Positions 10,738-21,712 of a DNA stretch of 64,000 bases are shown here, in pieces; position 1 is the stretch's first letter; every line of letters starts with the position of its first letter. Below the pieces are notes generated by a model. That model saw only the letters and a list, made by a program, of their open reading frames with translations. It was not told the origin of the DNA and did not search any database. The translations under genes were made by a program, and so were the position numbers. Origin of the DNA: Breviolum minutum Mf 1.05b.01 (taxonomy: Eukaryota; Sar; Dinophyceae; Suessiales; Symbiodiniaceae); assembly GCA_000507305.1 (NCBI GenBank), contig DF239319.1, positions 62,001 to 126,000 of the forward strand, read 5' to 3'.

Positions 10738-10851
10738 CTAGGTGAGGGTTTTTCACCAATCCATTTGAAAAAAAGGATCGTCCAATTTGGATAAATTTGG
10801 ATCATTTTCCCAGGTTGGGATGAAAAAAAAATATTTGAAACCACCACCTAG
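10738..10851. repeat. Family A introner-like element
   Basis: Left end CTAGGTGAGGGTTTTTCACC and right end ATTTGAAACCACCACCTAG, with a GGATCATTTTCCCAGG interior. Read on the minus strand its final CTAG sits directly against a 51-codon open frame, placing AG at the 3' splice position. Confidence 0.85.
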
Positions 10852-11369
10852 ATTTGTTTCAACCATCTAGGAACTATTTTGGCATGAAACACAGGATGAT
10901 AACGCCTTCAACATTTTACTCACCTACAAAGGATGAACAGTTGATAATGTCGATCTTCCTCACCAAGCTAACGATGTCTGGATAAATTTTAAAAACATCT
11001 CCCATTTCAGTGTGCCTTGCTTCTCATTGATGCATATAAAATATGTTGAAAGAGGTAGCAAGATGGCAGTTGCAGCCGCTGCATCTGATATCTCAGTATG
11101 AGGATTAGCCTTCAATACCTGGAGCACCTTCAATGTAGACCATCTTTAAAGGGCATTGCTCAGTTTTGGCCCGTACGGGATGGACCCCTTTCAAAGTTTG
11201 CTCCCCAAAGGTAACCGCTAGTTATAGCATTTATGTATGTAGAAGGCTTTCTTGAAATACACGTATGGAAAAGATACTCGTTCAATCATTCCTTCATTCC
11301 TTCAGCGAAAATAGATACTTACAGTAGCAAACTATGTTGCAATCTCATTGCAACTTGGAAGCCTTCTCT

Positions 11370-11445
11370 GCATTCTTCACATGCAACTTCAGCTTCTTCA
11401 CGATGCCTGGCCGTCACGTCTTCGGACTGTTTTTTCGTCACTGTC
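11370..11445 (-). CDS. Charged exon candidate
   Basis: Minus-strand frame containing SEDVTARHREEAEVACEECR, an acidic and basic helical stretch. Upstream ACAG and AAACAG sites could be acceptors. The downstream donor is unclear. Boundaries approximate. Confidence 0.3.
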
Positions 11446-11850
11446 ACAATGTTTTTTCCATGTTTTTCGCCCGTTCCTCGTAGATTGTCAGGATATTGTG
11501 GAAATGTTGGGAAATTTCATATCACCAAGTTCAGTGGGAGGTGGATGGGTGTTTGCGCCATCTACTTTCACACTAGGATAGAATGATAGTTTTGTTGCTA
11601 TGGAAAGTCATCTTTAGTTTCCCAAAGCAAGCAACTGTAAACGTATCCCATCTCTTGACATGACTTTCTCAGGTGAAAGGCAGGACGCTACTGAAGTTAC
11701 TACCTCGAGGTGGGTACCGCCTGCTTTCACGAAGGAAATCCAGAAGGTAAATCGATAGGGATGATAGAAAAAATATCGCCAGAAGGGGGAAACAGGAAAT
11801 GCCACCCAAAGTAAGTACTATTAGCAAACTAATGGTAAACACATTAGTAG

Positions 11851-12288
11851 CTAACATATAATACCTATAGGTTGGGTCCTGCCCCCACCCAAACGGAGTT
11901 TGAATAGGAGGTCATTACCAAACCATACTAAGCCATCTTTTGGGGGACTCTGAGCAGTCCGGGGCATGAGACCAGCTGCAACGTGGAGTTGGTCAACATA
12001 ATCAGGGGCCCCAGAAATACTAAGAACGAGAATGAACCAAAAATTGGCCCCCTTTGCAAATCCAATCAACTTGCGGCAACCATCAGGGATAAAACATACA
12101 ACGAAACGTTTGCAGAGATGTGAAAAACATATAGAAAAACAAAAAACACCCCAAAAAGGAGACCACATCTCCATGACATCTGCAAGGGGAGTAATTTTGA
12201 ATTGCCAGGTTTCTTTGAACACAAGCATTTCCCGCGGAGAATTTTGCAACGAACTGATTTTTTTCACAATAAAGTGCAACCCAGCCAC
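11851..12288 (-). CDS. 145-codon minus-strand open frame with possible exons
   Basis: The longest minus frame in the first third of the window. The stretch 11905-12020 (containing SGAPDYVDQLHVAAGLMPRT) reads most like protein and follows a CGTTGCAG or TTCTTAG acceptor. Other parts look like intron that happens to be open. I would not treat the whole frame as one gene. Confidence 0.28.
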   Translation of the reverse strand: MAGLHFIVKKISSLQNSPREMLVFKETWQFKITPLADVMEMWSPFWGVFCFSICFSHLCKRFVVCFIPDGCRKLIGFAKGANFWFILVLSISGAPDYVDQLHVAAGLMPRTAQSPPKDGLVWFGNDLLFKLRLGGGRTQPIGIIC

Positions 12289-12606
12289 TGTCAGTCATGG
12301 CAAAAAATCTGGAAAAATGAAAATTAAAAATGTTTCAGTTCTTGGATGGAATATGGAAATGCCGTTGCTCATTACTCAACGTGAATCTTGATGGATGTGA
12401 TTGGGGATTTGGACGTTCGCATCCTTGGGAATCTCAAATTACCTCCTGCAGCTCTAAGAATAAATGTTATTTTAAATTGTCATAAAATCAAATCCTAAAA
12501 GGTGTCAATCCAAAATTTCATGTCAATTCCTCTAGGATCCTCCATGTTGAATGCTTCTAAATCCGTCTGAATAAGCAAACATTGATGTAAATACATCTGA
12601 ACAATT

Positions 12607-12665
12607 CTGAATCATTCTAGATAAATTAATCAGAACAGCTCTGAATCATTCTAGATAAATCAATG
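12607..12665. repeat. Two-copy tandem repeat
   Basis: CTGAATCATTCTAGATAAAT occurs twice with a 35-bp period, separated by TAATCAGAACAGCT. Noncoding and AT-rich. Confidence 0.75.
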
Positions 12666-13394
12666 GAATGTAAATTCATGAGATCACACTTGACTCTGCC
12701 TAGAATCTTGCAGACGCACTCACAACTTCGACGGCTTTGAACTGAAACACTCTGAAGTAGGGGTGAAGATGAAGATAGTTTTGGTGCTTTTCAGTCCCAT
12801 GCCAGTGGAAAGGGAAGGTTCAAAGGACACCACTGGGATTGGGATATGTCTTGAAAACAAAAAAAACGAGAGAGGAACACATCAGCAACGGTCCGGCACA
12901 GTCCGGCACGGTAGTTCAGCCAACCAAGTGAAGTACAAACAACATGTTTCTGCTTGTGTAAAGGTGAAATGGGTTGGTTACTAAGAGTTCTTCAATCTTT
13001 TCGAAAGATGAGTTTCTTATGTGGAGATAATTGAAACACACATATCAAAACCACTCTCGGATCATGACTCCGTGTTTTTTTGACGTCTTTTTGCTATCAT
13101 CGATGCCAGGTGATCCCCCCACCTACGATAAAACTCAATTTGAGTTTGTAGTTACAGTAATGGAGATGCGCGGGTAAAAACGAAACGAATACTCCTTCAA
13201 GTACGAAGCAGTTTTCCTACGTTTGGCATGGGAAAGTTCCCAAACAAAAGAACAGTCAGTGTGGGAATGTTGGGAAATACAAAATGATATCGTACATGTC
13301 ATAAACAAATATGATACATCTCACATTTATGTATAAATAAACATCTTATGTATGGATGTACGTTCAGCGCAAAACCATGCAAAACCTCTTCACG

Positions 13395-13480
13395 GACTTT
13401 TTGCTCATCACTCACCAAACCACCTACCCTTCTTAACGGTCCCAAACAATTTCGATCAATAGTACTGAGTTTTTGCCTTA
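13395..13480 (-). CDS. Exon candidate
   Basis: Minus-strand frame with STIDRNCLGPLRRVGGLVSD and a charged end (EQKVREE) before GTTTTGC. GGGTAG or CTTAAG upstream may be the acceptor. A second minus frame is open for part of it. Boundaries approximate. Confidence 0.28.
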
Positions 13481-13582
13481 AGGAGCGGTGTGAAACATGT
13501 ACAAAATGACGTCGCGGTTTTTGAAGGTGTGTAAAAAAACCTGTTCGATGATTCGTCGCTTTAAGGTGTGTTAAAAAAAACA

Positions 13583-13684
13583 TACTGTTGAAAGAAGAAA
13601 TCCTGCACCAGTTGGCATGTAGTTTTTACCATTATTTACAAGGTTTTTTACATGCCAGGTGCAGGATTTCTTCCATCTACAGTA
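13583..13684. repeat. Family F foldback element
   Basis: TACTGTTGAAAGAAGAAATCCTGCACC at the left is inverted at the right as GGTGCAGGATTTCTTCCATCTACAGTA. The stem continues inward with GGCATGTA and TACATGCC. One of the most intact copies of the family. Confidence 0.85.
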
Positions 13685-13915
13685 TGACAGTAGTCCAACG
13701 AGTATAAAACCAAATTTAGACTATATAAACAAAGATTCAAACAACCAAACAACAGCTGTTGCAACCGATCATGCGAGCTTTCATGATTCGAAACATCATC
13801 CTTGAATCATGAAAACCTAACATTTCCCCCCGAATGGCACTCCCCCCCCAAGAATATTAAAGGGAACCAATGGTCCCTTAGGTTTTCATCCTTGCACCAC
13901 CCTGACGTCTCAAAC

Positions 13916-14032
13916 TTCCCGTGACTCGCTGCAACGTTTTTTTTGTTCGCAATTCCCACGGGGTAACCTTTCCAGCGTTGCCTGTGAAAACACGGACCCA
14001 AGAAACACAAGGAACGCCACGTACAACGCCAT
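13916..14032 (-). CDS. Possible first exon with signal peptide
   Basis: Minus-strand ATG in an AAAAAATGG context opens a 39-codon frame ending at GTTTGA. The first 18 residues (MALYVAFLVFLGSVFSQA) form a typical cleavable signal sequence: short N-region, hydrophobic core, small residues before the cut. A Cys-containing basic stretch follows. It may mark the start of a secretory-pathway gene reading toward lower coordinates. Other minus frames are also open here. Confidence 0.4.
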
Positions 14033-14622
14033 TTTTTCAACCAAAAACTATACCAAAAACCTCAAAGATGTGGGTCAAAACTTGGATTTGGAGGAAAAAT
14101 TGTCGTTCATCAAAGGTGGTGCAAAATTGAAGATATTGAAGTCCTTAAAAAAAACAAACACATTGACCGTTGGAAAGAAAGAATAATTCACCATTGGTGG
14201 ACAAACTTGGTAAAATCCGTTGCAAATCAGCAAAAAAACATGACAGCATACAACTGCTGTAGAATTGACTGGTCGCAACCAGTCACCCAGGTTAAATATA
14301 TCTCATGATTGCGTTTTTTCATGGTAGAAGATTCGGAGGCGAAAAAACATGAGATGTGTTTTGAGTCGCCCCAATGGTAGCATTGGACCTGCAAGTGGGT
14401 CCGAAAATCAGTCCACTATTGCAAGGTTTCGTTTAAAAAAATACCTGCCGCCTTTTCACCCGAGAAAACAGGCTGATCTTTTCATCTTTGAAAACACCCT
14501 CCTTTTAAGAAGAAGTTAGGTAACCATTCAGCAAAATGGAAATTACATGCTGAGGATATAAGAAGTCATTACCAGTTGTCTACAATTGGTCCAATCACAC
14601 ATCACTAAGGGTCATATTCCAC

Positions 14623-14771
14623 CTGGAAAGGGTCACGGAGTGCCACAGCATCAATCCAGGTCAACCCCCCCCAAACCTCAAACTTTTCTGTAGCGAACGC
14701 GAACTGGCTGAATTTTCCGATGCGAGTTCTGTGACTAAACTTCGAAAAACGAATTGCGGCTCTGTTTCCAG
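14623..14771 (-). CDS. Internal exon candidate
   Basis: Minus strand, 149 nt between GCACCATCTCTCAG and GTGGAA. The product contains FSHRTRIGKFSQFAFATEKF and then WGGLTWIDAVALRDPFQ, with alternating aromatic residues suggestive of beta structure. Another minus frame over 14677-14806 (containing MLLHVFCTISQLETEPQFVF) is an equally tidy alternative, so only one of the two can be right. Confidence 0.4.
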
Positions 14772-15730
14772 CTGAGAGATGGTGCAAAAAACATGCAGGA
14801 GCATTTCTTGACGTGTGATGTGAAAGAATGGGACTTTTTTGACGATTGATGCCGAGATTATCATCATGTACTTGTGCGGTGATGTGCGGTGACTGTTCAA
14901 AATACTGACCGCTGAATTGTTTTGAATGCCCCCAAGTCAAGGAAGTTTATTTTTAATTTTTAGGAAATCTGACCCCCTGCAAAAATAAATCATCCGTTCA
15001 TCCGATGTGTAACTATGCAAGTGACAAATGTTCATTGTTGTTTATCCAATGCACTTGGTTTCCTTTTTGCAGCAATCGCTCAGCAATCGCTCCATGAAAC
15101 AAGCATTGCAACGGGCCAAGGCCATTCCTCAAAACGATGTGCGTTTAAGGCCGTTAACTTCAACAATGTGCTAGTCATTTGCCTCCATTTGTTGACAATG
15201 ATTCTCCCCAAAACCCATATTCATACACGACAGGCGCTATATATGACTATACTATAGCGGGTGTTTTTAGTATATTACTGCTACTTAGCTACTTCTACAA
15301 ATGTTAGTTTGGGATCGGTTGGTGAGACGGTTGAGATCGGTTAATTCGAAAACCTAGAAGCAACTTGACAACTCTGGCTGTCAAGCGTAGTGATTCTTTG
15401 TTTCAATCTTCCAGTTTTAGGATGTTTTTTTTGTGTGTGTCCTTGTTTTTGTTCATTGCGAACTAGTGTTACTGTGTTACTTTCTTCCACTACAGACTAT
15501 TGAATGTCATTACTATTTACTGTATAGTTCCATCTAGTTCCTACGGCCCTGACTGGATGGAGGTTTCCTGGCTGTCAAAGAACTGACTGAGATACAACAA
15601 AAAGGCGCAACAATCTGTATACAATTATTATACAATCATAAATAATCTTTGCACACATCACTAATGAGAAATGTTAAAAACCTGTCCCAAAACGTAAAAG
15701 GCCTCTCTTCGGCCATCTGGGCAGGCTTAC

Positions 15731-15876
15731 CACAACAAAAACACCGCACGGAATGCCGTTTTCGAGAGCGCGTTGACGCCATGGCGTTTGAAAGCGCAAC
15801 TTGGCACCCTTCCACTGGTGCTCCGTTGGGTTCCATCCTGCCCTTTTTCTTGTTTTTGGACCCCCCTTTGCGAGGT
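15731..15876 (-). CDS. Internal exon candidate, frame ambiguous
   Basis: Minus-strand island of 146 nt between CCAATTTTCAG and GTAAGCC, two of the best splice sites in the window. All three minus frames are open. One gives a basic product with KGAKLRFQTPWRQRALENGI. Another ends in RCFCCGKPAQMAEE, which mimics the first half of a CCHC zinc knuckle but lacks the His and last Cys. Confidence 0.4.
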
Positions 15877-16179
15877 CTGAAAATTGGAGCAAGCGGGGAA
15901 GCCGGATTTTATTGTATGGAGGCAGAAAACCGTGCAGAACAAAAAAAAGATGGGAAACATCGTGATATTCAGCGTTTTTATCCCTGAACTAGAAATTTCA
16001 GATGAAACAATTCTTCGGACTCCCACAATCATAGAAAATAATAGCATCATGAATGAAACCAATCCAAAAAGTAAAATAATCTAAGATCAATAACAGTAAG
16101 ATAATCCAATTTCTCGAACTTAATAACAGTAAGATCAAATTTCTATCTGTAAAAAAACCGGACCATCTTTCATGGCAAT

Positions 16180-16274
16180 TTTGGTTCTGCGAAATCTGCC
16201 CCGGAACATCTTGAAACTTTTTTTGGAGTACCGAGAAACGCCAACTCTCAAAGGTTGAAGCTGCATGACGGCGG
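16180..16274 (-). CDS. Basic exon candidate
   Basis: Minus-strand frame after GACCTGCAG with LQPLRVGVSR before a GTACTC donor. The frame stays open beyond it with a basic run (FKMFRGRFRRTKIAM). It may be one exon or a short exon plus open intron. Confidence 0.28.
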
Positions 16275-16934
16275 CTGCAGGTCTCGTTGGATTTCGTTGT
16301 GTTGGCATAAGTTGCATTTGCAAAAAAAATTCCTTGGAACTCAGTTTTTTTGTAAAATGTGATGCTTTTTAAAATATTGCTCAGAAACAGAAAACCAATG
16401 ATACTCAATTAAACAACCTGTAAAATAAATATATTCTATACGTTCATGATACTCGGATTGCTCAAAAATCCTTCGTACTGGAGTCATGATGTTAAGGTTT
16501 GTGAAAATCCTTAGTAATGGAGATTCTAGCGCATCTTGTTTCCTTGCCGTCAAAAGTCTTCAACACTCTGGGTTTAATCCGAAACTATTGCAGCCGTCAG
16601 GGTCTGGATTGGCACTCCGCCATTTTTGCAAGCACCTCTCCTTTGTAGGAAGAAGGGCTTGGAAAAAGCTTCGATGTCTTCCAAAGAAAGGTTTAAAGGC
16701 ATGGGTCAAGGCTCTTGATGGTGGGAACTGTGGGTAATGAAGTAGGCTGCAAACCAAGTATGTTCATACACCAGTTTCGTTGCCTCGTTCATTCTTCAGC
16801 ACCAGAAACAATGAATGACGCTGGCTAAGCAAAGGCAGTTAAAAAAGTGGATCCTGTCATCCTTGTGTCTTCGCATGTTTTAGCTGACTCACCTGCCACT
16901 TATTGCATCCCAACCCAAAATTCCCTTTTGAAAC

Positions 16935-17038
16935 CTAGTTGGTGGTTTCAACCCAATTAGCAAAAATATTCGTCAACATGGCTTCATCTTCCCCAAATTT
17001 CGGGGAAGAAAATTCCAAAAAATACTTGAAACCACTTG
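16935..17038. repeat. Family A introner-like element
   Basis: CTAGTTGGTGGTTTCAACCC at the left and ACTTGAAACCACTTG at the right. The terminal CACCTAG is degraded. The interior CATCTTCCCCAAATTTCGGGG is typical. Confidence 0.8.
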
Positions 17039-17203
17039 TAACCATTACACACCAGGTGTAATACGCGCGAACCTTGGTTCAGAAATATTTGAGTTGCCAC
17101 CAATACTAGAAACCCCATTTTCATCGGCCCAGCCATCTGCTGCATCTTTGCCTTCCCCCCCAAATCCCTACGTCCTGGATCGGCGGAAGCATATGTCATC
17201 AAC

Positions 17204-17325
17204 CCTGCTGGCCAGTTGAGTTTGTAAGCCTCGCCGTTTTTGCGAGGCGTACAAAACTTGGGGGAAATTGAATCAAGTAACTTGCTGTTGGCTAACGGTG
17301 AAGGTGGGGATTCAAAAAACACATC
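17204..17325 (-). CDS. Internal exon candidate
   Basis: Minus strand, 122 nt between CTTTTTCCAG and AGG|GTTGATG. The product contains SPPSPLANSKLLDSISPKFC then a Lys/Asn-rich end. The acceptor has a strong pyrimidine tract. A further minus island at about 17110-17160 (KDAADGWADENG) may be the next exon. Protein not recognised. Confidence 0.42.
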
Positions 17326-18273
17326 CTGGAAAAAGAAAAGGACATATATAATGAAATCAATTTGGGATGGTTGAACACCTGTAGATCATGGGGGTATTTT
17401 CCATATCAACTGGTGGAAGAGATGATCCTAAGTTCATCTATGGGCTTTAAAAATCATGAATCAACTCCCCAAAAAATATATGTTTTTCATCCAAAATCTG
17501 TAGTCCCAAACTGTTTCCCAACATAGTTGATTACATCAGGATTCAAATTCAATGATGAAAACAGTGATGATGAATGTTGATGATCTCATTAGGTTTGATT
17601 CTTGTCAAGGAGGAAAGTAATTCGACGATTGATGATACACGTTGACAATTGTTGGTTGACGAATAAAACACCTGCTGAATATCCAGCTGGCAAGTTAAGA
17701 GGAATACAGCACCAAGTATTAACCAGTCACATCCAAGATAAAGCTGCTAATGACTACCCAAAGCCCAGCTCCACTTCAGAATTCTCTATAGGCCCTTCTG
17801 ATAGAAACCACAAAACTCCCTTAAAATACATCTTGGATAAACACATTCCATTTCATACAGGTAGATAATTAGCCAAGTTTGGTGATTTAGGGTCACCTGA
17901 ATCAAGGCCCAACATTTCAAGGTTGTGTCACATTTTTTTTCACAAGTCCTTGCTTTCACGTTGTTGCAAGTTCCATCTGAGTTGCAATGGGGAAAATGTA
18001 AGTCTTTCATAGTCTAACCAAGGAGTGAGTCGCAGTTCCATCCGGAGTAACCCTTGAGGTTTGGCACGTTGTAACCGCTGTGGTCAATTTTATTCGTTTT
18101 ACCGTCATCATGACGTTTCCACTTGTACTTTTTTCAACCATCGAAAAACATCATAAATCTCCCATAGAATTATGGATGTAAGTATATAACCCCCCAAATT
18201 ATCCAAATTGTATAATTGACACTTGAAACCATTAGTATGTGTTTAAAAGCCCCTTCCCAGCAACAGTGACCAC

Positions 18274-18337
18274 CCGGCAATTCGGGAATCCCATCGAAAA
18301 CCCGTGTATTTAAGCCACGAACCAGCATCCTGGGAGT
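18274..18337 (-). CDS. Short exon candidate
   Basis: Minus strand between TTTTTTCCAG and GTGGTC. One frame gives MLVRGLNTRVFDGIPELP. A second is also open. The CATCCTGGGA sequence nearby recurs at about 620, so part of this may be repeat-derived. Confidence 0.25.
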
Positions 18338-18489
18338 CTGGAAAAAACCCACCAAATCCCATGACGGATGGGATCCATGGATGGTATGGGAATATATACA
18401 TCAATTATACATCATCTCATCTCACACTCTGAAAGGTAGGTGTCTTTGAAATTTTCAAATCGCCCAGCCATATCACTTGGCTAAGCTAC

Positions 18490-18639
18490 ATTCATCATCA
18501 TCTCGGAGGCATTGGCTCCGAGCTGAGGCAAGGGAGGTGGTGGTGGTGGCACGCCCGCATCAGCAACACCAGGGTGCATGGGCATGGGCATTGGTTGCAT
18601 TGGCGGTACCCCTGCTGGAGGCATTCCTGACCTGGTCAA
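18490..18639 (-). CDS. Proline/methionine-rich exon
   Basis: Minus-strand exon of 150 nt between TCATTTGCAG and GTAGCT. The product is low-complexity: PPAGVPPMQPMPMPMHPG, a hexaproline run, then a small polar end with three Met. Such Pro/Met-rich linkers are common in splicing and polyadenylation factors and other RNA-binding proteins. That is family knowledge, not proof. It pairs with a similar exon at 19614-19767. Confidence 0.6.
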
Positions 18640-18839
18640 CTGCAAATGAGATCAGAGAAGGCCGCATGTTTGCGGTGAAAAATTGGTACTTTTGGTTGGT
18701 TGAACGAACGAAGTACTTGGGATAGTAAGCTCAGTTCAAATAACCCCACTATTGAGACAAGGACAAATTTCAACCCAACTTTCTCAATCTTATAAGGGGG
18801 CTTAATAAATCGTTACAACCCCATGTTATTAAGGATCGT

Positions 18840-18885
18840 CACTAACTAAATATATATATATATATTATATAAAGTATATATACAT
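18840..18885. repeat. TA-rich tract
   Basis: (TA)n interrupted by AAAG. Noncoding. Confidence 0.7.
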
Positions 18886-19064
18886 CTATAGTAAATACTA
18901 TTAGCCATCAAGAAGGGGTGCACGGTGTACGCACCTGAAATTTCAGTCAGTAAGCAACCTCCAACTCTTTGCTTCGTGGTTGTTGGTGATTTCCAAGGCC
19001 GGTCGGCTCGATGGATAACTAAACTCTAGCTAGAGACAGCTAAGCTTCCAAGAAATCTCCCACA

Positions 19065-19141
19065 GGACCCACTGAACGGACCCCTAAACCTGAGTATCTA
19101 ATACCTCTAGCAACTTACTTAGGGGTCCGTTGGTAAGGTCC
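19065..19141. repeat. Foldback element, possible family G relative
   Basis: GGACCCACTGAACGGACCCCTAA at the left faces TTAGGGGTCCGTTGGTAAGGTCC at the right, a stem of about 22 bp with few mismatches. Confidence 0.65.
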
Positions 19142-19314
19142 TATTCAATTTTTGATGGAAAGCTCCATTGCTGTGTTGGTCTATTGAGTTGAACAGTTTG
19201 AAACTTGCACCAAGTTCTTCGAACTTTCCAACTGGAATCCTGATCCTCATGATTCCTCATGTGCCTCTCACAACGGAGTTTCCCAGTGAAAGGTGAATGG
19301 AGGAAGCTACTCAC

Positions 19315-19367
19315 CCAAAGTGGTTCACATTGACCCGCATTCCACAAAACTCTAGTCAAATTGTTTT
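19315..19367 (-). CDS. Short exon candidate
   Basis: Minus strand, 53 nt between ATGCTTCCAG and TTTGG|GTGAGT, the latter a consensus donor. The product is NNLTRVLWNAGQCEPLW. It sits between two proline-rich exons but differs in composition. Confidence 0.33.
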
Positions 19368-19613
19368 CTGGAAGCATTTGTGAATCATGAACCAAGAGGT
19401 GAACTCATCATGATCTTGTCACAGACTGAATTGCAAATCATATCATATAACTATTTGGGGATGAAACAGCTAACATGGCTATATTTCAAATGTCCATGCT
19501 GATTATCCCATCTCGACTCTCGACAAAATGATACAGTACCCCCGGTTGATATTTCATCCGGAAACATCACGCCCTGCAAAATGATGACTGGAAGTCGATG
19601 CTAAAGGTCGACC

Positions 19614-19767
19614 AAGCTGATGCCCAGTGACATGAACTGGGCTGGCATGTAACCAGTAGGTGCACATTGTGGTGCTGGCATATGTGGAATCATTGGTGGC
19701 AGCTGTGGTGGCAGCTGTGCACTGGTCACCACTGGGGCCTGCCAGAGACTTGCTGGGCCGGTGTTCT
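19614..19767 (-). CDS. Proline-rich exon
   Basis: Minus-strand island between TAAATTAG and GTCGAC. The product includes QLPPQLPPMIPHMPAPQC and a Met/Ala end. Composition matches the exon at 18490-18639, and both are likely parts of one low-complexity region. An upstream GGCCCAG could be the true acceptor. Confidence 0.52.
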
Positions 19768-20046
19768 CTAATTTAAAGGGAAAACAAAAAAAAACATATG
19801 CCATCAAACAATCAAATAAACTCGATCATGAAATGATCAGTTTGCTTTTGTTCCAGATGCACATCAACATCCAAATCAATCTAATCAAAATCACAAATGC
19901 GTCTCTTTTAGCACTTCCGCTACCGGACCTGGTTGGTCACTTGTGGTGGTTCAGTCTTTCCCTTCCTTCGCAAAGGATTGGCATAGCAATAAACGCCTCA
20001 GGTAACAAAAACATACGAAACTACGGTGCCAGTCTTAAGGGCTCAG

Positions 20047-20140
20047 ACAAAACATTGGTTTCCCTTAATAAGGCCGGCCACTAACCCCAATTATTTCGTT
20101 AGGGGGAATTTACGTGGCCGGGGGTAGGTTAACCAGCCAT
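20047..20140. repeat. Family G foldback element
   Basis: TTGGTTTCCCTTAATAAGGCC at the left and a GTGGCCGGGGGTAGGTTAACCAGCC right end, shared with copies at 52134-52234 and 54208-54346. Confidence 0.7.
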
Positions 20141-20314
20141 CTTGAACGCTACAAACTTTTTTGGTTGTTCCTCGGTTCCTTAGGGAAATGGATCCGAATC
20201 CATTTGGCTTTTTTGAAGTGTGAAAGAAATTGGGGATAGACTTCAGGCACATTCAATGATGTCAATTTGTAAAAACCATGGCGAAAATAATCTGTTGACA
20301 ATCAACATGTTTAA

Positions 20315-20365
20315 CTAGTTGGTGGTTTCAACCCATTTGAAAAAATATATGATATAAGTGATGTT
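20315..20365. repeat. Truncated family A element
   Basis: Only the left half is present: CTAGTTGGTGGTTTCAACCC then TTTGAAAAAATAT. The right terminus is missing within the next 100 bp. Confidence 0.65.
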
Positions 20366-20480
20366 GGTGCCTCCGTGGTGCCATCTTCAAGGGCCCAGCC
20401 CAAACAAACCAACAAACACAAGCAACAAACAATCAACGGAATCTTGCAAGAATGCTCTAACCAACACCTCAAAAGCACAC

Positions 20481-20622
20481 ATCGATGTCTAAGAACGCAA
20501 ACAAGTCACAACCATGAGGGCACTGCAAAGTGTATTGCCCAATATCTGTGGAACGAGTGCATTCGCAATCCTTTCGTTGTCGAAGATCCTTTGCCAAAGA
20601 CATGAACACCTCAAAACCCACT
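20481..20622 (-). CDS. Cys-containing exon candidate
   Basis: Minus strand, 142 nt between GCCCCGCAG and GTGTGC. The product contains MSLAKDLRQRKDCECTRSTD and then TLQCPHGCDLFAFLD. The CPHGC cluster suggests metal binding or a disulfide, but it fits no zinc-finger spacing that I know. A second minus frame is also open. Confidence 0.38.
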
Positions 20623-20889
20623 CTGCGGGGCTATGTCCCACAGGGTGGTATTGAAGACTCCCACCCATAAGGAAGCATACATCCAAACCATCACATGAAA
20701 TGGGAATTCTCTTATATCCACTTCACTTTTGAAATCTGTAGTCTGAGTCGAGGAAGCGTTTACAGTTTGCTTACTTCATTTATATAAGTCACCTTAATAA
20801 GTGACCAGGTTATTTCAACCCCCTCTTCCTTTTAGAGCCTTCGTTTTGAACCAAAAAAATCAGGGGATCAGCAGTGTTGAACCGTTTAC

Positions 20890-20984
20890 CCTCCCTCCTG
20901 CAATACAAGTGACATTGAGACCCTTCTCGCGTGCAATACGATCTGCCAAGCGGGCATCCACACACCTGGTACCCCGTAGTGTTA
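20890..20984 (-). CDS. Exon candidate
   Basis: Minus strand, 95 nt between GCCGGACAG and GAGG|GTAAAC. The product contains CVDARLADRIAREKGLNVTC followed by IAGG, reading like an alpha/beta enzyme fold segment. The donor is good. An overlapping minus frame with several Cys is also open. Confidence 0.38.
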
Positions 20985-21395
20985 CTGTCCGGCATCAAAT
21001 TCAAAGGATCTTTGTTGAGGCTTGGATGACTGAAATGGCGACACAGCTATCGAGCTGTAAAACCGTTGGTGTACCGATGGGTGTTGGAAGTAGCGCTTTT
21101 CTTGAAACCATCATCAGTATCTCTTTGTCTGTGTCACAAAATTCTGGGTAAACAAATGAAATGTAGAATGTAGATACAAAGAACATGAAAAAAACAACAA
21201 CAAGAACAAAGTCCTGCAAAAACATGTATCTACACTCCCTCAAACTAACATAGCACCTAAAAAATTGATAGTTGGAAGACAAATTTCTCTTCTTGGGATG
21301 CCATTTGTTCATAATTCTTATGTTTTTTCCTACCTTCACGGAGGGTAAACACCCCACAATCTCGCCATATCTCCGGGCGACCTGGATTGTCCTAC

Positions 21396-21466
21396 CACGG
21401 GGAAGTTGCCACTTTGCAGCTTCTGTTCTTCACGCTGCGCAGCGATCACCAAACCTTCCGTTTCAC
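21396..21466 (-). CDS. Short exon candidate
   Basis: Minus strand, 71 nt between CAACTTGAG and GTG|GTAGGA. The product includes ETEGLVIAAQREEQKLQSGN, a charged helix. Codon choice is GC-rich relative to flanks. Confidence 0.37.
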
Positions 21467-21522
21467 CTCAAGTTGGCTCCCAAGGTTGGCCACAACAAAT
21501 CACACCAAAAATCCATCCCAAA

Positions 21523-21616
21523 TACCCTCCAGGGAACTAACATATCCCCCAAAAATGGCATTTTGAAGATGATTTTCCTTTTCCTAAGGTGGGATATATT
21601 AATTCCCTGGAGGGTA
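21523..21616. repeat. Family B foldback element
   Basis: TACCCTCCAGGGAACTAACATATCCC at the left mirrors GGGATATATTAATTCCCTGGAGGGTA at the right. It is about 95% identical by eye to the copy at 9704-9799 and shares the CATTTTGAAGATGATTTTCC core. It is immediately followed by a family E copy. Confidence 0.9.
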
Positions 21617-21712
21617 CTCTACCGTATGGAATATTTACCTACATATTAACCATACATTTTAGCCAACTAATATATGGTAAATATGTACCGCAACATGGAG
21701 TATATGGGAAGG
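21617..21712. repeat. Family E foldback element
   Basis: ACCGTATGGAATATTTACCTAC faces GGTAAATATGTACC, with a TTAGCCAACTAATATATGG interior. It abuts a family B element. Confidence 0.5.
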
